In this document: one piece after another, positions 22,865-33,248 of the stretch
Layout: each line of letters starts with the position of its first letter
Position numbering within the stretch: the first letter of the stretch is position 1
Assembly (NCBI GenBank): GCA_964017185.1
Contig: OZ024871.1
Coordinates: 4,425,714-4,489,713, forward strand
Source: Rugalucina vietnamica
Taxonomy: Eukaryota; Mollusca; Bivalvia; Lucinida; Lucinidae
DNA length: 64,000 bases
Direction: 5' to 3'
Notes under the pieces: generated by a model
Database searches by the model: none
What the model was told of the DNA's origin: nothing
The model's input: only the letters and a program-made list of their open reading frames with translations
Translations under genes and position numbers: made by a program

Positions 22865-23141
22865 ATTTATTATCTGACCTGCAAATCCTACTCAGATAAA
22901 ATAGGTTGATTAAAAAGTCTGCTGAATGAACTCTAGTTTAAGACATGTACATGTATACCAACCAGGCACGGAAGTTTTATGATTCTAAGACGCAGTACTG
23001 ACAAATCTGTAGCACAAAGAACTGTAAAGATGTATTGACTCATCAAATGCATTGAGATGTGTATGCATTAATAATGCAGAGTTATGTATTGGCCCAAATG
23101 ATACATTGACAATAATGATGCATTGAGCTGCATGGTTATTT

Positions 23142-23372
23142 GAGCCGCCTCTTGGGAAAACCAACAATCTGCATAGGTGAAAACAAAGACGCAGATCAGC
23201 TTCGCGGTAACCGCGAAGCTGATCACGCCTTTGTTTTCGCTACTCGGATAGTACAATTCCTCTTCTACTTAAATCCGAAATTTCAAGCTTCTAGCTCTTT
23301 TCTGTGCTTGTACAGGCCGGTTTGTGTCGGACCTGTTCAGAAAATTATTGTTGGTTTCCCACGCGGCGGCTC
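23142..23372 (+). mobile_element. GAGCC-family MITE
   Basis: Left end GAGCCGCCTCTTGGG, right end CCCACGCGGCGGCTC, ATTT on both sides. The core CAGCTTCGCGGTAACCGCGAAG is a perfect palindrome. It looks young. Confidence 0.92.
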
Positions 23373-23433
23373 ATTTATATTGCGAAGTGATTGTTAGAGC
23401 AGTTATGATGATCATGTAGTTGAGATAGTATAT

Positions 23434-23667
23434 GAGCCCTCTCGTGGGAAAACAAACAATGTGGTTTCCGAACAGGTCCAACACAAACCGGGCTGTACAA
23501 GCACAGAAAACAGCTAGAAGCTTGAAATTTCGGATTTAAGTAGAAGAGGAATTGCACTATCCGAGTAGCGAAAACAAAGGCGCTGATCAGCTTCGCGGTT
23601 ACCGCGAAGCTGATCTGCGTCTTTGTTTTCGCCTATGCAGGTTGTTGGTTTTCCCATGAGGCGGCTC
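23434..23667 (-). mobile_element. GAGCC-family MITE
   Basis: Left end GAGCCCTCTCGTGGG, right end CCCATGAGGCGGCTC, ATAT on both sides. It lies 61 bp from the previous copy in opposite orientation, giving a large inverted pair. Confidence 0.92.
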
Positions 23668-23689
23668 ATATAATATGCATAAGAGGTAA

Positions 23690-24540
23690 AATTGTCAATA
23701 ATAATGCATAAGAGATGCATTTTGTATTGCCTTGTCAATAGATTCTATTCAATAATGAAAATGCATTAAAGGTGCTTTGGCAGTAATAATGCATAAGTTA
23801 TTATTTTGCAGTAATAATGCATTAGATATGAATTGGCCATAACTATGCATTAGAGATGAATAGGCAGTAACAATGTATTAAAGATTAATTGCATTAGAGA
23901 TGAATAGGCAATAATAATGTATCAAAGATGAATTGGCAGTTATAATGTATTAATGTATTAAAGATTAATTGGCCATAATGATGCATTAGAGATAAATTGA
24001 CTGTTGTAATGCATTAGAGATTAATTGACCATAATAATGCATGTGAGAAATTGACAGTAATAATGTATTAGAGATTAATTGACCATAACTATTCATTAGA
24101 GATGTTTTAGCAGTAATAATGTAGTAGATTAATTGGCCATAATAATGCATTAGAGATGAATTGGCAGCAATAATGCATTTAGAGATGAATTGATAGTAGT
24201 AATTTAGTAGTTTAATTGACCATAATAATGCATAAGTAATGAATTAGTGGTAATAATGCATTAGATATTAATTGGCCATAATAATGCATAAGTGAGAAAT
24301 TGACAGTAATAATGCATTAGATATTAATTGGCCATAATAATGCATAAGTGAGAAATTGGCAATTATAATGCATTAGTCTAGATATGAATTGGCTATAATT
24401 AAGCATTAGAGATACATGTATTAATAATGCATGAGACAAATGGGCCATTATAAATAAAAATGGATAAGAGATACCTTAGCAATAAATATAATGTATTATG
24501 CAGGATGCATTAACTATAATAATGCATAAGAGATCTACTA
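23690..24540. repeat. Minisatellite of ~27-bp units carrying TAATGCATTA
   Basis: About thirty degenerate units approximate ATTGGCCATAATAATGCAT followed by TAGAGATGA, each with an ATGCAT palindrome. GGCCATA and GGCAGTA variants alternate. The array stops 20 bp before the last exon of the coiled-coil gene, so it abuts its splice acceptor. Confidence 0.85.
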
Positions 24541-24560
24541 TATTATGTTGTGTGTTGCAG

Positions 24561-24713
24561 GTTCATGCCGAGAGAGAGGAGAGCTATATCAGGCTACAGA
24601 AACACCGCCAGGGTCTCCGTGACGACAAACACAACCTAGAGGAACATGAGAGAGAACATCAACGATTACAGAGGATCGCCAACAGATCACACTCAGATCT
24701 AGAATACCCATGA
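24561..24713 (+). CDS. Coiled-coil protein, last coding exon
   Basis: The exon follows TTGTGTGTTGCAG, stays in phase 0 and ends at TGA (24711-24713). It encodes 50 residues from VHAEREESYIRLQKHRQGLR to NRSHSDLEYP. The helical, charged coiled-coil pattern (DDKHNLEEHEREHQRLQRI) continues to about ten residues before the C terminus, which is short and polar. With the two upstream exons it gives a 178-residue C-terminal part. GTT at the 5' edge fits a phase-0 junction after GATAAG. The family is unidentified. Confidence 0.88.
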   Translation, partial: VHAEREESYIRLQKHRQGLRDDKHNLEEHEREHQRLQRIANRSHSDLEYP

Positions 24714-25619
24714 TCATAGGATCACATAGTGTTCATGAGCGTGGACTTGTGTTTCATGTTGCAAGAACATGTCAGAATTGTCAAAGATTTAAATATTATA
24801 ATAGAAAAGGCGAAACTGCATTACCAGAGGGACACTCAATGTGCCTAAGAATCAGATATGCCCATTTCTCCATAAAACATGAGCTGAAATTACTCATTAC
24901 AACTGTTTTGGTGAGCGATTCTGATATGCTTCTAATCACCCTATATATCCACAATGCAACCAGTTTTCTTACAGCGCAGATTGATGCAACACTACACGAC
25001 ATGTGACAAAATTAAGTATGATGATTGGAAGCCTGCTTGATTTGGCAACAACATACAGCTAAGCAAGGAACTATTTGCTGTAGGTTGTTTCCCAATGTGT
25101 TCTATGATGCTGCATCAATCTGCACCGTTATAAATTTAGTTGTATCATGGTTGTACAGGGTGCTTTTATAGAGAACTTAACAAAAACATTAGTTCTGTAC
25201 TTTTGATTCTACAAGAACCTAAGCAGGTCATATTCAAAGACCAATTTTCAATTTAGGTTACAGGCAATTAACCTGAAGTGGGTAACAACTTTCATGTTCA
25301 ATTTAGCCACTTAGGAAAAGTTTGAGTACTTATTATTGTGACACTGGACAATGTTAAATATTTGTTAGTTTGGCAGTTATGTAACGTCGCTTTACCAATC
25401 ATATCTAGCCTTTGTTTATTTCTCTGGTTTAAAATTTAATGAAAATAATTTCTCAAAGATATTGGTCTCCCATTAAGATAACAGTATTGATATTAAGATT
25501 AGACAAGGTTGAGAGTAAATATTGACTGGAGGTTAAACTCAATTTAGAAGTCTGCTGTCAACATGATTGCCCTCAAACCCCGCCTAAAACAGTGCAGGAC
25601 TTTCACTGCTATGTTGCCA

Positions 25620-25621
<2 letters not shown>

Positions 25622-25700
<79 letters not shown>
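25622..25700. repeat. (TA)n microsatellite, about 79 bp
   Basis: A pure TA run joined directly to a truncated CATTACG-family MITE, whose left terminal repeat it appears to have replaced. The frames made of alternating I and Y on both strands are artefacts of this run. Confidence 0.98.
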
Positions 25701-25701
<1 letters not shown>

Positions 25702-25933
25702 TTTTATATTAAAACTTGGATTTACAGGGGGTATACCTGTTTTTCTTATTTTTGATCCAAAACATAGATTGTGGGTACTTGTTAGAACCACCTCGCCGAG
25801 GCAGTTCTAACTTGTACCCACAATCGATGTTTTGAACAAAAATGTTAAAAACAGCAAAATTTCCTAGTGAAATTTTCAATTTATAGAATTGAAAAAAAAT
25901 CTCTGTATATTGCATGGGCAAGTTTTCGTATTG
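25701..25933. mobile_element. CATTACG-family hairpin MITE, left end missing
   Basis: The core GTGGGTACTTGTTAGAAC and its inverted arm GTTCTAACTTGTACCCAC form the family hairpin. The right end is GGGCAAGTTTTCGTATTG. The left terminus is replaced by the TA run. Confidence 0.8.
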
Positions 25934-26465
25934 GAGAGCAAGAGTTAGAAAGTCTTGGATGGTTGTACACATACATCATGCATTGATACATGCAAATATA
26001 TATCCAACCCTAGATGCAAACCAGCCTTCTTAAGAAAGAGGCTTGCTGATCTGTACATGAAATGAGTGTTGTTAACTTTTCTTGTCCACTTACAACAAAA
26101 CGTGTGCATCTATCAGGTTTTCATAAATACAGGTCAACATGTCTTAAATGTTTTGCCTAACAGTATGTTGGAATATGAAGAATAAATCACATTCTCAGCA
26201 CTTTTGCAGCCATATAAGGCCAACATTTTAAAACAAATGATAAACAATTGATGTGACGTCATAGTCCAATCCATCTTGTAGTGTCTTTGGCTTTATAAGG
26301 ATACAGTATATAGAATACATCAGGAGAAATCTATTTATTGTTAATTTTCATCAAGGTCATGAACTAGGTCAGGAGCGATGCATTCTAGCTTATTTGTTGT
26401 TTAAAATTATTATTGTTGCTAGTTTCTGTGCATTCTGGGCTGGTTAGGGTTGTGCTCAGTTAAAT

Positions 26466-26696
26466 GAGCCATGTCATGAAAAAAACCTGCCTCCCAAATT
26501 TGTGATCAAGTCTTAAACAAACCAGACTGTACAGCAACAGAAGCAGGCTACAAGCTTGTTTCCAATTTAGAAAGAAGAGGGGTTGTGACATCTGTCAAGT
26601 AAATCAAAGGGGCTGATCAACTGTGTAGTTAATACTGCAGAGCTGATCTGTGTCTTTGTTTTATGCGAAAAATCAAGTTTCCTCTTGGCGTGGTTC
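26466..26696 (-). mobile_element. GAGCC-family MITE, old
   Basis: Left end GAGCCATGTCATGA, right end CTTGGCGTGGTTC. Several mismatches in the core hairpin and flanking blocks mark it as an old copy. Confidence 0.8.
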
Positions 26697-26716
26697 AAAT
26701 AATGTATCTATGATGT

Positions 26717-26951
26717 GAGCCGCATCGTGAGAAAACCGGATTTTTGCCTATGCGAAAACAAAGCCGCAGATCAGCTTCGCGGTAACCGCGAAGCTGATCA
26801 GCGCCTTTGTTTTCGCTACACGGATAGTACATTTCCTCTTCTTCTTATATCCGAAATTTCAAGCTTCTAGCCCGCTTCTGTGTCTGTACAGCCCGGTTTG
26901 TGTCGGACCTGGTCGGAAATCCCGAAGACCGGTTTTCTCACGATGCGGCTC
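26717..26951 (+). mobile_element. GAGCC-family MITE, young
   Basis: Left end GAGCCGCATCGTGAG, right end CTCACGATGCGGCTC, ATGT on both sides. Its arms and core are perfect. It sits 20 bp after an old copy. Confidence 0.93.
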
Positions 26952-27558
26952 ATGTGGTATGTCAATACATTGTCAATGATGTATCATTTGTTGAATGAAG
27001 TTCATTTACAGAGCAATTTGCTTTGTCATTCATATAGTGGTATAAATCTGTGATAATTCATTATTATTTATCAGCTGTTTTAACAGTCTTGCCTTTTAAG
27101 CTAAGATATTTTGTGATGTGCCTTTTGTTTGATTGCAAAGTGCCTTCATTGCCAAAATTTTGATGCTATTTATATATAGTTTGTAATGACCAAATCCAGT
27201 TTCTTTATAAGCCCCCCAAAAGACACAAAACACCCTTTATTGGGGTATTTTGAAGGTATTTATTGGACTGGGGTTGAATGGAGTGCCTTGATGATTTCAT
27301 AGTGTAAGATTAAAGAACAGATATTCATGTAAGATATGCATGGAATCATAAAATAAATCTCAGACAGAAGTGGCACACAGTATTTGCTGCCAAAATAAAG
27401 CTTCTATTCCTTCTTTGTGTTTTCTTCTAACTTTCTAGTCATGACCTTGTTTCTTGTTCTTGTGGTTTTTGAAGGAGGTTGGACATTTTTGAGATGAAAA
27501 TGCATAACTTCGTAACTTCAACTTATTCAACTTATAGTGTAGAACAGTCATATCAATT

Positions 27559-27790
27559 GAGCCTGCGTGAGAAAACCAACAATTTGGGTTCCGACCAGGT
27601 CCGACACAAACTAGGCTGTACAGTCGCAGAAGATGGTTAGAGGCTGGAAATTTTGGATTTAGAAAGTAGAGGAATTGTACTATCCGTGTAGCGAAAACTA
27701 AGGTGCTGATCAGCTTCGCAGTTACTGCAAAGCTGATCTGCGCCTTTGTTTTTGCCTATGCAGATTGTTGATTTTCTAATGCAATGGCTT
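27559..27790 (-). mobile_element. GAGCC-family MITE
   Basis: Left end GAGCCTGCGTGAG, right end TAATGCAATGGCTT, with core CAGCTTCGCAGTTACTGCAAAG. The right arm is decayed. Confidence 0.85.
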
Positions 27791-28350
27791 AGGTGAAAAT
27801 GCATAACTATTCAACTTATAGTTAAGTATGGTCATATCAATTAATATACATGTAGCTGCATCATATGGTTTAGGGAAAAAAATAATAATAACTTAGAGGT
27901 CAGCTGAACAAGTTTTGGTTTAAACTTTATTTTAATTGTTGAACATCCAAGATACAATTACATACAATATAATATATCCAGGATCTGACAGTAAGCCAAG
28001 GGCTTTTCCTAAGGTCATTTCCTGGTTAAGTTTTCTTGATACTGATAACCTTTAACAGTTTTGTTGAAATGTTTATATCAAAAAGATGACTTGTACTTTC
28101 ATACCAAAAGAAACTGATTGAACAAAGACTAGGGTAATGGCTTGATTCCTGTCACGAATGATTGTAATGAAATAGCATTTTTCTTCTGTTCATTATCCTT
28201 CATGTTTTCTATTGTTTGTTTGCTTCTTGCAGTTATTATCTGTGAATATGTGTGTGTATTTGTAATGCATTCTGTTGTTATAAGCGAATGAATTGTTTCA
28301 ATATCATTTCCCCAATGTGTATGTCTACCAATGTCCATTTGAACTTTATA

Positions 28351-28626
28351 CATCAGGAAAACATGTCCATGTAATATATACCCCCTTAAACCCCACTTTA
28401 ATATAGCAAAACTGGGGTATAGGGGTATACCTATTTTTCTTATTTTTGCTACAAAACATAGATTGTGGGTACTCATTAGAACCGCCTCATCGAGGCGGCT
28501 CTAATGTGTACCCATGATCTGTTTTCAGCAAAAATAAGAAAAATATATTAAAAAATTCTACTGAAAATTTCCATTTTTTACAACTTTAAAAATCTCTGTA
28601 TATTGCATGGGCATGTTTTCATAATG
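28351..28626. mobile_element. CATTACG-family hairpin MITE
   Basis: 276 bp, CATCAGGAAAACATGTCC at the left and GGGCATGTTTTCATAATG at the right. The core GTGGGTACTCATTAGAACC and inverted arm form a long stem. Internal blocks TATACCCCCTTAAACCCCAC and GGTATAGGGGTATACC are shared with the other copies. Confidence 0.85.
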
Positions 28627-28695
28627 AATATGAAAAATCAGGCTTTTTTGAATTCGGATCGGGGGTTCTTCATTGTTGGGGAAATTTATTTTTCT

Positions 28696-28718
28696 CCCCC
28701 CCCCCCCCCCCCCCCCCC
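28696..28718. repeat. Poly-C run (23 bp)
   Basis: An uninterrupted run of 23 C in CTCCCC...CCATTTTTT. It is rare in this A/T-rich window and prone to length error. Confidence 0.95.
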
Positions 28719-28822
28719 ATTTTTTACAAAATTATCTTGATAGGACATGCAAATGCGATCTGTTAGATTTGGGGTATGCAGAGTAAATGATATCACAATG
28801 ATATCTCAAGAATGGTTGGAGA

Positions 28823-28846
28823 TTTTTTTTTTTTTTTTTTTTTTTT
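28823..28846. repeat. Poly-T run (24 bp)
   Basis: An uninterrupted run of 24 T with no obvious retrotransposon body on the minus strand beside it. Confidence 0.95.
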
Positions 28847-29144
28847 CATTATGATTTTCATTATGATGCCTGTGTTATGAGCTGCTTCAGCTCTTTGAGA
28901 CTATTTATTACAACTTATTGTTAGAAGACTATATTTTTTATTCTATTGATGTTATTTTTATAAAGTGAAACTATGAAATGATATATTTGTGGCATCAGAA
29001 AGTATTGAAATAAATGATAAAATATAACTTAATTTAGTTCCTTAATTCCTTTCCAATTGTTTCCTGTCCCATCACTAAACTTACTATCACAAAGTCTGTC
29101 ACTATTGTCAGTCCTTCTGAAAAGGAGGCATGTTGAAACCAAAC

Positions 29145-29420
29145 CATTACGAAAACATGCCCTATGAAATCTACAGAAAACTTTTTTGGTTGTAAAAATG
29201 AAAATTTTCTCTTGAAAAATTTTGATATTTTTCTTATTTTTGCTCAAAACATAGATTGTGGGTACACGTTAGAACCGCCTCACCGAGGCAGTTCTAACGT
29301 GTACCCACAATCTATGTTTTGAGCAAAAATAAGAAAATAATCAAAATTTTTCAGCTCAAAATTTTCAATTTTTAAAGCTAATAAAATCTCTGTTTATTGC
29401 ATGGGCGTGTTTTCGTAATG
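29145..29420. mobile_element. CATTACG-family hairpin MITE, near-perfect core
   Basis: 276 bp, CATTACGAAAACATGCCC at the left and GGGCGTGTTTTCGTAATG at the right. The centre (about 29230-29338) is an almost perfect inverted repeat of about 50 bp per arm, with loop GCCTCACCGAGGC. Confidence 0.88.
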
Positions 29421-29564
29421 ATGATGAAGTAGTTATACAGGCTTCTGAAAGTATCCATATTGTGATTCTATCCAGTAAAATCAAAGATGTGGTCTGGTTG
29501 GCAGATATAGGTCTGGCTGTGGCAGAAGGTAAGCTTATGACACCCATGGCATGCTCATCCAAAT

Positions 29565-29870
29565 TTTTTCACATCTCTGAAACCAAGATACCAATCAAAC
29601 ACAAATCCACATGAAGTCTCAGAAGGGAAATATTGCATTAATGGCCCAGGTCACATGACCAGATGGTCACCACAACCATATATGGTAAAAACTGCAGAAC
29701 GGACGGCATGTGATCTTGAAAATAGGCATGAACCAGAAGGGCATTCAGCGCGATTATTAATGATGACTTTGATGACCTTGACCTATTTTAAAACTATCAA
29801 ATCTGCTGACCCAAGAATTGAATGGGGGAAAATGTTAAAGCAATTCAAAGGGAAAACCTTGTAAGAAAAT
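29565..29870 (+). repeat. Decayed fragment of the ~430-bp Helentron-type unit
   Basis: CATCTCTGAAACCAAGATACC, CAGGTCACATGACCAGATGG and TGATGACCTTGACCTATTTT follow in the same order as in the element at 19150-20487. The 69-codon frame inside is not a gene. Confidence 0.6.
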
Positions 29871-30296
29871 ATCTGTATGAACAAATTTTGTTCCCAGAAG
29901 CTGCATTGCCCATATATTGGCATACTGTATGATAATCAAAGGGTCATGTTACAGTTTCTCACCAAACAGATGTTTCCATGCAACTGTACAATGATTAAAC
30001 TTGCTTTTGTTTACAATGGGGTAGTCATCAACAGTTGTAGCAGCATGGCAGCCTTCTCACACCCTTGATAACATCCCAACTTCTTAGCACCAGTTACTGG
30101 ATTGTGGAATTTTCGACTGGGAGTAGCTTATTTTCACATTCATTCATGGGCATAAATCATTGTCCAACATTTGATGATTGAATCATGATACAAATTCGGT
30201 TGAAAATACTTCAAAATGATGCCACATGAAATATTGTGTTCTGGTCCTGAATGGCGTATCTGGTTGTGTTTTAGCCTTTTTAAGTATCATATAATT

Positions 30297-30531
30297 GAGC
30301 CTGTGCGTGAGAAAACCAACAATTTGGTTTGCGACCAGGTCCGGCACCAAACCGGGCTGTACAGTCACAGAATAAAGCTGGACGCATGAAACTTTGGATA
30401 TAGGTAGAAGAGGAATTGTGCTATCCGTGTGGCGTAAATAAAGGCACTGATCAGCTGTGCAGTTACTGCACAGCTGCTCTGCGTCTTTGTTTTTGCATAT
30501 GCAAATTGTTGGTTTTCTCATGCGAAGGCTC
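30297..30531 (-). mobile_element. GAGCC-family MITE
   Basis: Left end GAGCCTGTGCGTGAG, right end CTCATGCGAAGGCTC, AATT on both sides, core CAGCTGTGCAGTTACTGCACAGCTG. Confidence 0.9.
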
Positions 30532-30994
30532 AATTATTTGAACCCTGATTGGCTTGATAAAGCCAGAAGAAACAAACATGAGACTCCCTTGTCCTCAATG
30601 TTTTGATCTGGTTTCTGTGACCTCGGTTTATTGCAACTACATGGACGAGCCTGAGTTCTGTGCTGATGGTTTCTGTGAGCAAGAGGTGTAAAAGTTTATT
30701 GTTCTAGCCATAAAATGCCTGGGTTTGTAGGAGCAATCAGCTATAACGACACCATAATCAATACTTGACAGTTTAAGGAGCTCACAGAGAGGTTTCCAAG
30801 ACTTGTTTTATGTTGCTCTTAATTTCAGAGAACTGTTTTCCTACTAGTTTAGCAGATAACTATCCCGAATGACTGTAAAACTTGATGTTCCATCACTGCT
30901 TTTATTTCGAAAGTTGACATAAACTCTCCAGTTTTATTAATCTCATTTATAGATGTCAGAAGGTTGAACAGTTAAGCAGAAAAACAGAGGGTGG

Positions 30995-31120
30995 AGTTTT
31001 GTTTGTTTGTTTTATTTGTGGCTTAGCCTCCCAGTCAACAGCTATAGTCATGTCGGGACGCTGGCTTCATTCCGCTGTCATGACATCTAAAATGTGCTTA
31101 AACATAACCATCCAAGTAAA
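30995..31120 (-). mobile_element. SINE-like fragment, inverted
   Basis: TTTGTTTGTTTTATTTGTGGC, CCCAGTCAACAGC, GTCGGGACG and GTCATGACATC are, in reverse complement, the blocks of the fragment at 2400-2632. It borders the GATATC array. Confidence 0.55.
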
Positions 31121-31160
31121 CAGCTAAGGCTTACATGAATGGATGGTTTGACTTGAAACT

Positions 31161-32533
31161 ATGGCAAGCCGTTTTACTATTTATTCAAACAAACAGATAT
31201 CTTATATAGTATATATATCTTCTTTAATAAATAAGATATCTACTTTATTTTGTTAGATTTCTATTATAAAGAAGATATCTAATATAGCAAATAAGATATC
31301 TGTTTTCTTATATTAGATATCTAAATTGTCAATTAAGATATCTTATATAATATATAAGATATCTTTTTAACTAAACAAGATATCTTATTTGTTAATGTAG
31401 ATATCTAAATTAACAAATAAGATATCTTGATTGATATATTAGATATCTTATTTGTGAAACTATATAAGATATCTTAATTATTAATATAGATATCTGATAT
31501 AGCATTTAAGATATCTTATTTGTTAATTAAGATATCTAATGTGATAAATTAGATATCTATAAAGTTTTTTTTTCTAAATAAGATATCTTAATTAACATAT
31601 AAGATATCTAAAATAGTATATTAGATATCTATTTTATCATATAAGATATCTTATTTGTCAAATAAGATATCTTCTTCAACATATAAGATATCTTAATTAC
31701 ATTCACAAATAAGATATCTTCTGTGCTAAAGTAGATATCTTATTTGACAAATGTGCTTAAACATAACCATCCAAGATATCTTATTTGTCAAATAAGATAT
31801 CTTATATACAAAAATAGATATCTTATATCCTATATTAGATATCTTATTTAATGTAGGTTTAACAAATCAGATATCTTATTTAGTATATAAGATATCTTAT
31901 TTGTTTTACCCAATCATAATTGGTTTCTGATACTTATATAAGATATCTACTATACCAATACAGATATCTTATTTATATCTTTAATCAAGATATTTTATTT
32001 GATAATTTAGATATCTAATATACTAAATAAGATATCATATATATTAAATAAGATATCTATTAGTATACCTAAATAAGATATCTTATTTACCACTATAAAT
32101 AAGATATCTTAATTACCAATTTAGATATCTTATTTGCTATATAAGATATCTTATTTGCTAATTAAGATATCTAGTTTAACAATGAAGATAGATATCTTAA
32201 TTAATCTTGTAAAGAAGATATTTTATTTAGGTATAGTAGATATCTTATTTAGTATATAAGATATCTTATTTAGTATATTAGATATCTAAATTATCAAATA
32301 AGATATCTTATATGCTATATAAGATATCTTAATTGTGGGATCAAATAAGATATCTTATTTAGCATATTAGATATCTTCTTAACTATATAAGATCTCTAAT
32401 TTAGGATATAAGATATCTTTTGATAAAGAAGATATCTTTATTGCTAAATAAGATATCTTTTATCCCAATTAAGATATCTTATTTACTATTCAAGATATCT
32501 AATAAGCATGATGAATAGTAAAACGGCTTGCCA
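31161..32533. repeat. GATATC palindrome array with 21-bp period, bracketed by an inverted repeat
   Basis: I count about 53 GATATC sites between 31195 and 32502, nearly all as (T/A)AGATATCT(A/T). In long runs, for example 31270-31450, they are exactly 21 bp apart: 7 bp core plus 14 bp spacer. Spacers are A/T-rich and differ from unit to unit. The array is bracketed by ATGGCAAGCCGTTTTACTAT (31161-31180) and its reverse complement (about 32514-32533). A segment from the left flank (ATGTGCTTAAACATAACC) is repeated inside at about 31751. It encodes nothing. Confidence 0.95.
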
Positions 32534-33014
32534 TATGGAACCATTTTTCCTGAGCGGCAAACCAGAAATCAGTTGATCAGTCAGTAATTGAGTCCTCCGT
32601 CAAACCACCCATCATTAATATTCATTTTATATTGACCATTCAAATCTGCACATTAGCTAACGGTCAATGACAGTTAGACAACACGTGGGTTAGACAAACA
32701 AACCAACACGTGCTTTTTACAGGTAAATATAGGTGCAAAAACACAATGTTTGTCTAAGGAAATAGGGGTGGGCGTGGCTATACCTTGCTGGCGGAGGAGT
32801 CAATTATATAAGCTTTACCTCCCATCCATTTCTCCCGGCCTCAAAGGGTGGAGCCCGTGTGGAAATGATATTCGCTTTTCAACGAGGGATACATTTTAAT
32901 CAGTTGGTTTCAGCATGTGAAACAGGGAACAACAACAAGTAAGTTAAGAAACAACTGACAGATCTGTTTGACGCTTTACATACCGCTTACATGAATATGG
33001 CCTCAGTACGAAAT

Positions 33015-33248
33015 GAGCCGCCTCGTGGGAAAACCAACAATGTGGTTTTTGAACAGGTCCGACACAAACCGAGCTGCACAAGCACAGAAAAGAGCTAGAA
33101 GCTTGAAATTTCGGATTTAAGTAGAAGAGGAATTGTACTATCCGAGTAGCGAAAACAAAGGCGCTGATCAGCTTCGCGGTTACCGCGAAGCTGATCTGCG
33201 TCTTTGTTTTCGCCTACGCAGATTGTTGGTTTTCCCACGAGGCGGCTC
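33015..33248 (-). mobile_element. GAGCC-family MITE, young
   Basis: Left end GAGCCGCCTCGTGGG, right end CCCACGAGGCGGCTC, AAAT on both sides. Arms and core CAGCTTCGCGGTTACCGCGAAG are perfect. Confidence 0.94.

Larger units (their letters stand above)
11869..24560. other. Large intron of the coiled-coil gene, dominated by repeats
   Basis: It contains three Helentron-like elements (12321-14632, 17228-19052, 19150-20487), SINEs at 15568-15813 and 21178-21368, a Harbinger-like MITE, a GGTTATAAAAC MITE, six full GAGCC MITEs plus a fragment, and an ATGCAT minisatellite (23690-24540). Stretches 14636-15155, 16831-17227, 20870-21176, 21370-21809 and 22045-22629 show nothing recognisable. Confidence 0.6.

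Noticed and set aside
25592..25810. Frames of alternating I and Y
   Set aside because: Translation of the TA microsatellite.
31161..32533. CRISPR-like array
   Set aside because: The repeated core is only 7-10 bp and palindromic, spacers are 14 bp and A/T-only, there is no leader or cas gene, and the genome is eukaryotic.
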